Below are positions 6,966 to 7,391 of a DNA stretch of 7,391 nt, in pieces. The DNA is from Chitinophagaceae bacterium (GTDB taxonomy: Bacteria; Bacteroidota; Bacteroidia; Chitinophagales; Chitinophagaceae). Under the pieces are notes generated by a model. That model saw only the letters and a list, made by a program, of their open reading frames with translations, did not search any database and was not told the DNA's origin. Positions within the stretch are counted from its first letter, which is position 1, and every line of letters starts with the position of its first letter. The stretch lies in the NCBI GenBank assembly GCA_017853235.1, contig JAFMJX010000086.1:1-7391 (forward strand). Reading direction: 5' to 3'. The translations under genes were made by a program, and so were the position numbers.

Positions 6966-7334
6966 ATGAAATATATTCTAATACTTATATTCCTCTTAAA
7001 TTTTAATTGTAATAAATCTGATCTAATTGCCTTAAATTGTATAAAAGCAAAATTAGTATTACAAGGTTTATGCATGAATTATGTTATTCAAATTATAGAG
7101 GGAAATGTAGATTCTTCTCTATTCGAAACTATTTGGATTAATCCGATAACCAACGTAAACTATCAAAATGTGTTTGGATTAGGAAGTATTTGTACATTCC
7201 CAAGCACAATTAAAGAGGGAGATGAGTTTTATTTTACCATTTCAAAAGAACAAGTAATTCAAACTTGTCCACAATGTCAAGCATACAGCCCCACCCCTAA
7301 TAAAAAAATTGCGATACAAATTTGCAATAAGTAG
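6966..7334 (+). CDS. small cysteine-rich putative lipoprotein of unknown function
   Basis: The protein is 122 residues. It starts with MKYILILIFLLNFNC15NKSD: a short hydrophobic signal followed by a Cys in a loose lipobox of the kind common in Bacteroidota lipoproteins ('..SCNKDD'-like). It is therefore probably lipid-anchored at Cys15. The -1 Asn departs from the standard [GAS]-C rule, so signal peptidase II processing is likely but not certain. Six further cysteines (25, 36, 76, 101, 104, 120) could make three disulfides in the periplasm; C101 and C104 form a CPQC pair. The core 'YVIQIIEG...NVFGLGSICTFPSTIKEGDEFYFTI' reads as a small beta domain. From memory, similar short lipoproteins with C-x-YVIQ and GDEFYF-like motifs occur in Chitinophagaceae, without assigned function. 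It is a separate gene from the helicase (71-base gap with a hairpin). Base composition is like its neighbours. Confidence 0.7.
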   Translation: MKYILILIFLLNFNCNKSDLIALNCIKAKLVLQGLCMNYVIQIIEGNVDSSLFETIWINPITNVNYQNVFGLGSICTFPSTIKEGDEFYFTISKEQVIQTCPQCQAYSPTPNKKIAIQICNK

Positions 7335-7376
7335 AAATATACAAAATCAATCATCAAAAAATTGAAGGAAAAGTAA

Positions 7377-7391
7377 ATGAGCAGACTATTG
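7377..7391 (+). CDS. possible start of a further gene, cut by the right edge
   Basis: An ATG at 7377 is preceded by an AGGAA stretch (7366-7370) at suitable distance, and five codons (MSRLL) follow before the window ends. An Shine-Dalgarno-like sequence is unusual here and gives slight support. The gap 7335-7376 would place it 42 bases after the lipoprotein stop. Too short to name. Confidence 0.25.

Noticed and set aside
6821..7075. 84-codon minus-strand open frame across the helicase end and lipoprotein start
   Set aside because: It overlaps two better-supported genes, its composition is low-complexity Lys/Phe/Ile, and it covers the intergenic hairpin.
7331..7391. Open frame at the right edge reading VEIYKINHQKIEGKVNEQTI
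   Set aside because: It looks protein-like but has a stop just upstream (7328-7330) and no ATG; the ATG at 7377 in another frame has a better start context, and neither can be settled in this window.

Overview
The window looks like chromosomal DNA of a Bacteroidota bacterium, probably near the Chitinophagaceae/Sphingobacteriia. That placement is an inference from several features. The DNA is very AT-rich, and start codons have almost no Shine-Dalgarno pairing. One intergenic region carries a perfect TAnnTTTG promoter element. The protein types also fit: a POTRA-less-looking BamA/TamA barrel end with C-terminal '...NLGEVF', a DUF6515-type protein, an LtaS-like sulfatase-fold enzyme in a Gram-negative, and a short 'NCNKSD' lipoprotein.

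Layout, left to right. (1) The 3' end of an Omp85 (BamA/TamA-family) outer-membrane barrel gene runs off the left edge. (2) An exported Gly/Arg-rich protein (716-1576) carries a tandem DUF6515-like YY/LP repeat region. (3) Convergent to it, with one base between the stop codons, is a large membrane-anchored phosphoglycerol/phosphoethanolamine-transferase-like enzyme on the minus strand (1578-4010). It has five TM helices, a sulfatase-fold catalytic domain and a long C-terminal extension. A hairpin spans both stop codons. (4) A 129-bp divergent region with a good minus-strand promoter separates it from a plus-strand pair: an outer-membrane beta-barrel protein (4140-5033) followed after 2 bp by a six-helix, half-size MFS protein (5036-5599). 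(5) A complete RhlE-like DEAD-box RNA helicase starts at TTG (5704-6894). (6) A small Cys-rich lipoprotein (6966-7334) follows, and a possible next gene start lies at the right edge.

Most of the window concerns the cell envelope: outer-membrane assembly or secretion, surface decoration by the sulfatase-fold enzyme, a barrel plus inner-membrane carrier pair, and a lipoprotein. The genes do not form one obvious pathway. I see no tRNA, rRNA, CRISPR array, insertion sequence or phage module, and no clear sign of a novel defence or mobile system. The most worthwhile items are the barrel/half-MFS gene pair, the C-terminal domain and unknown substrate of the LtaS-like enzyme, the Cys-rich lipoprotein, and the hairpin holding both stop codons of the convergent pair.
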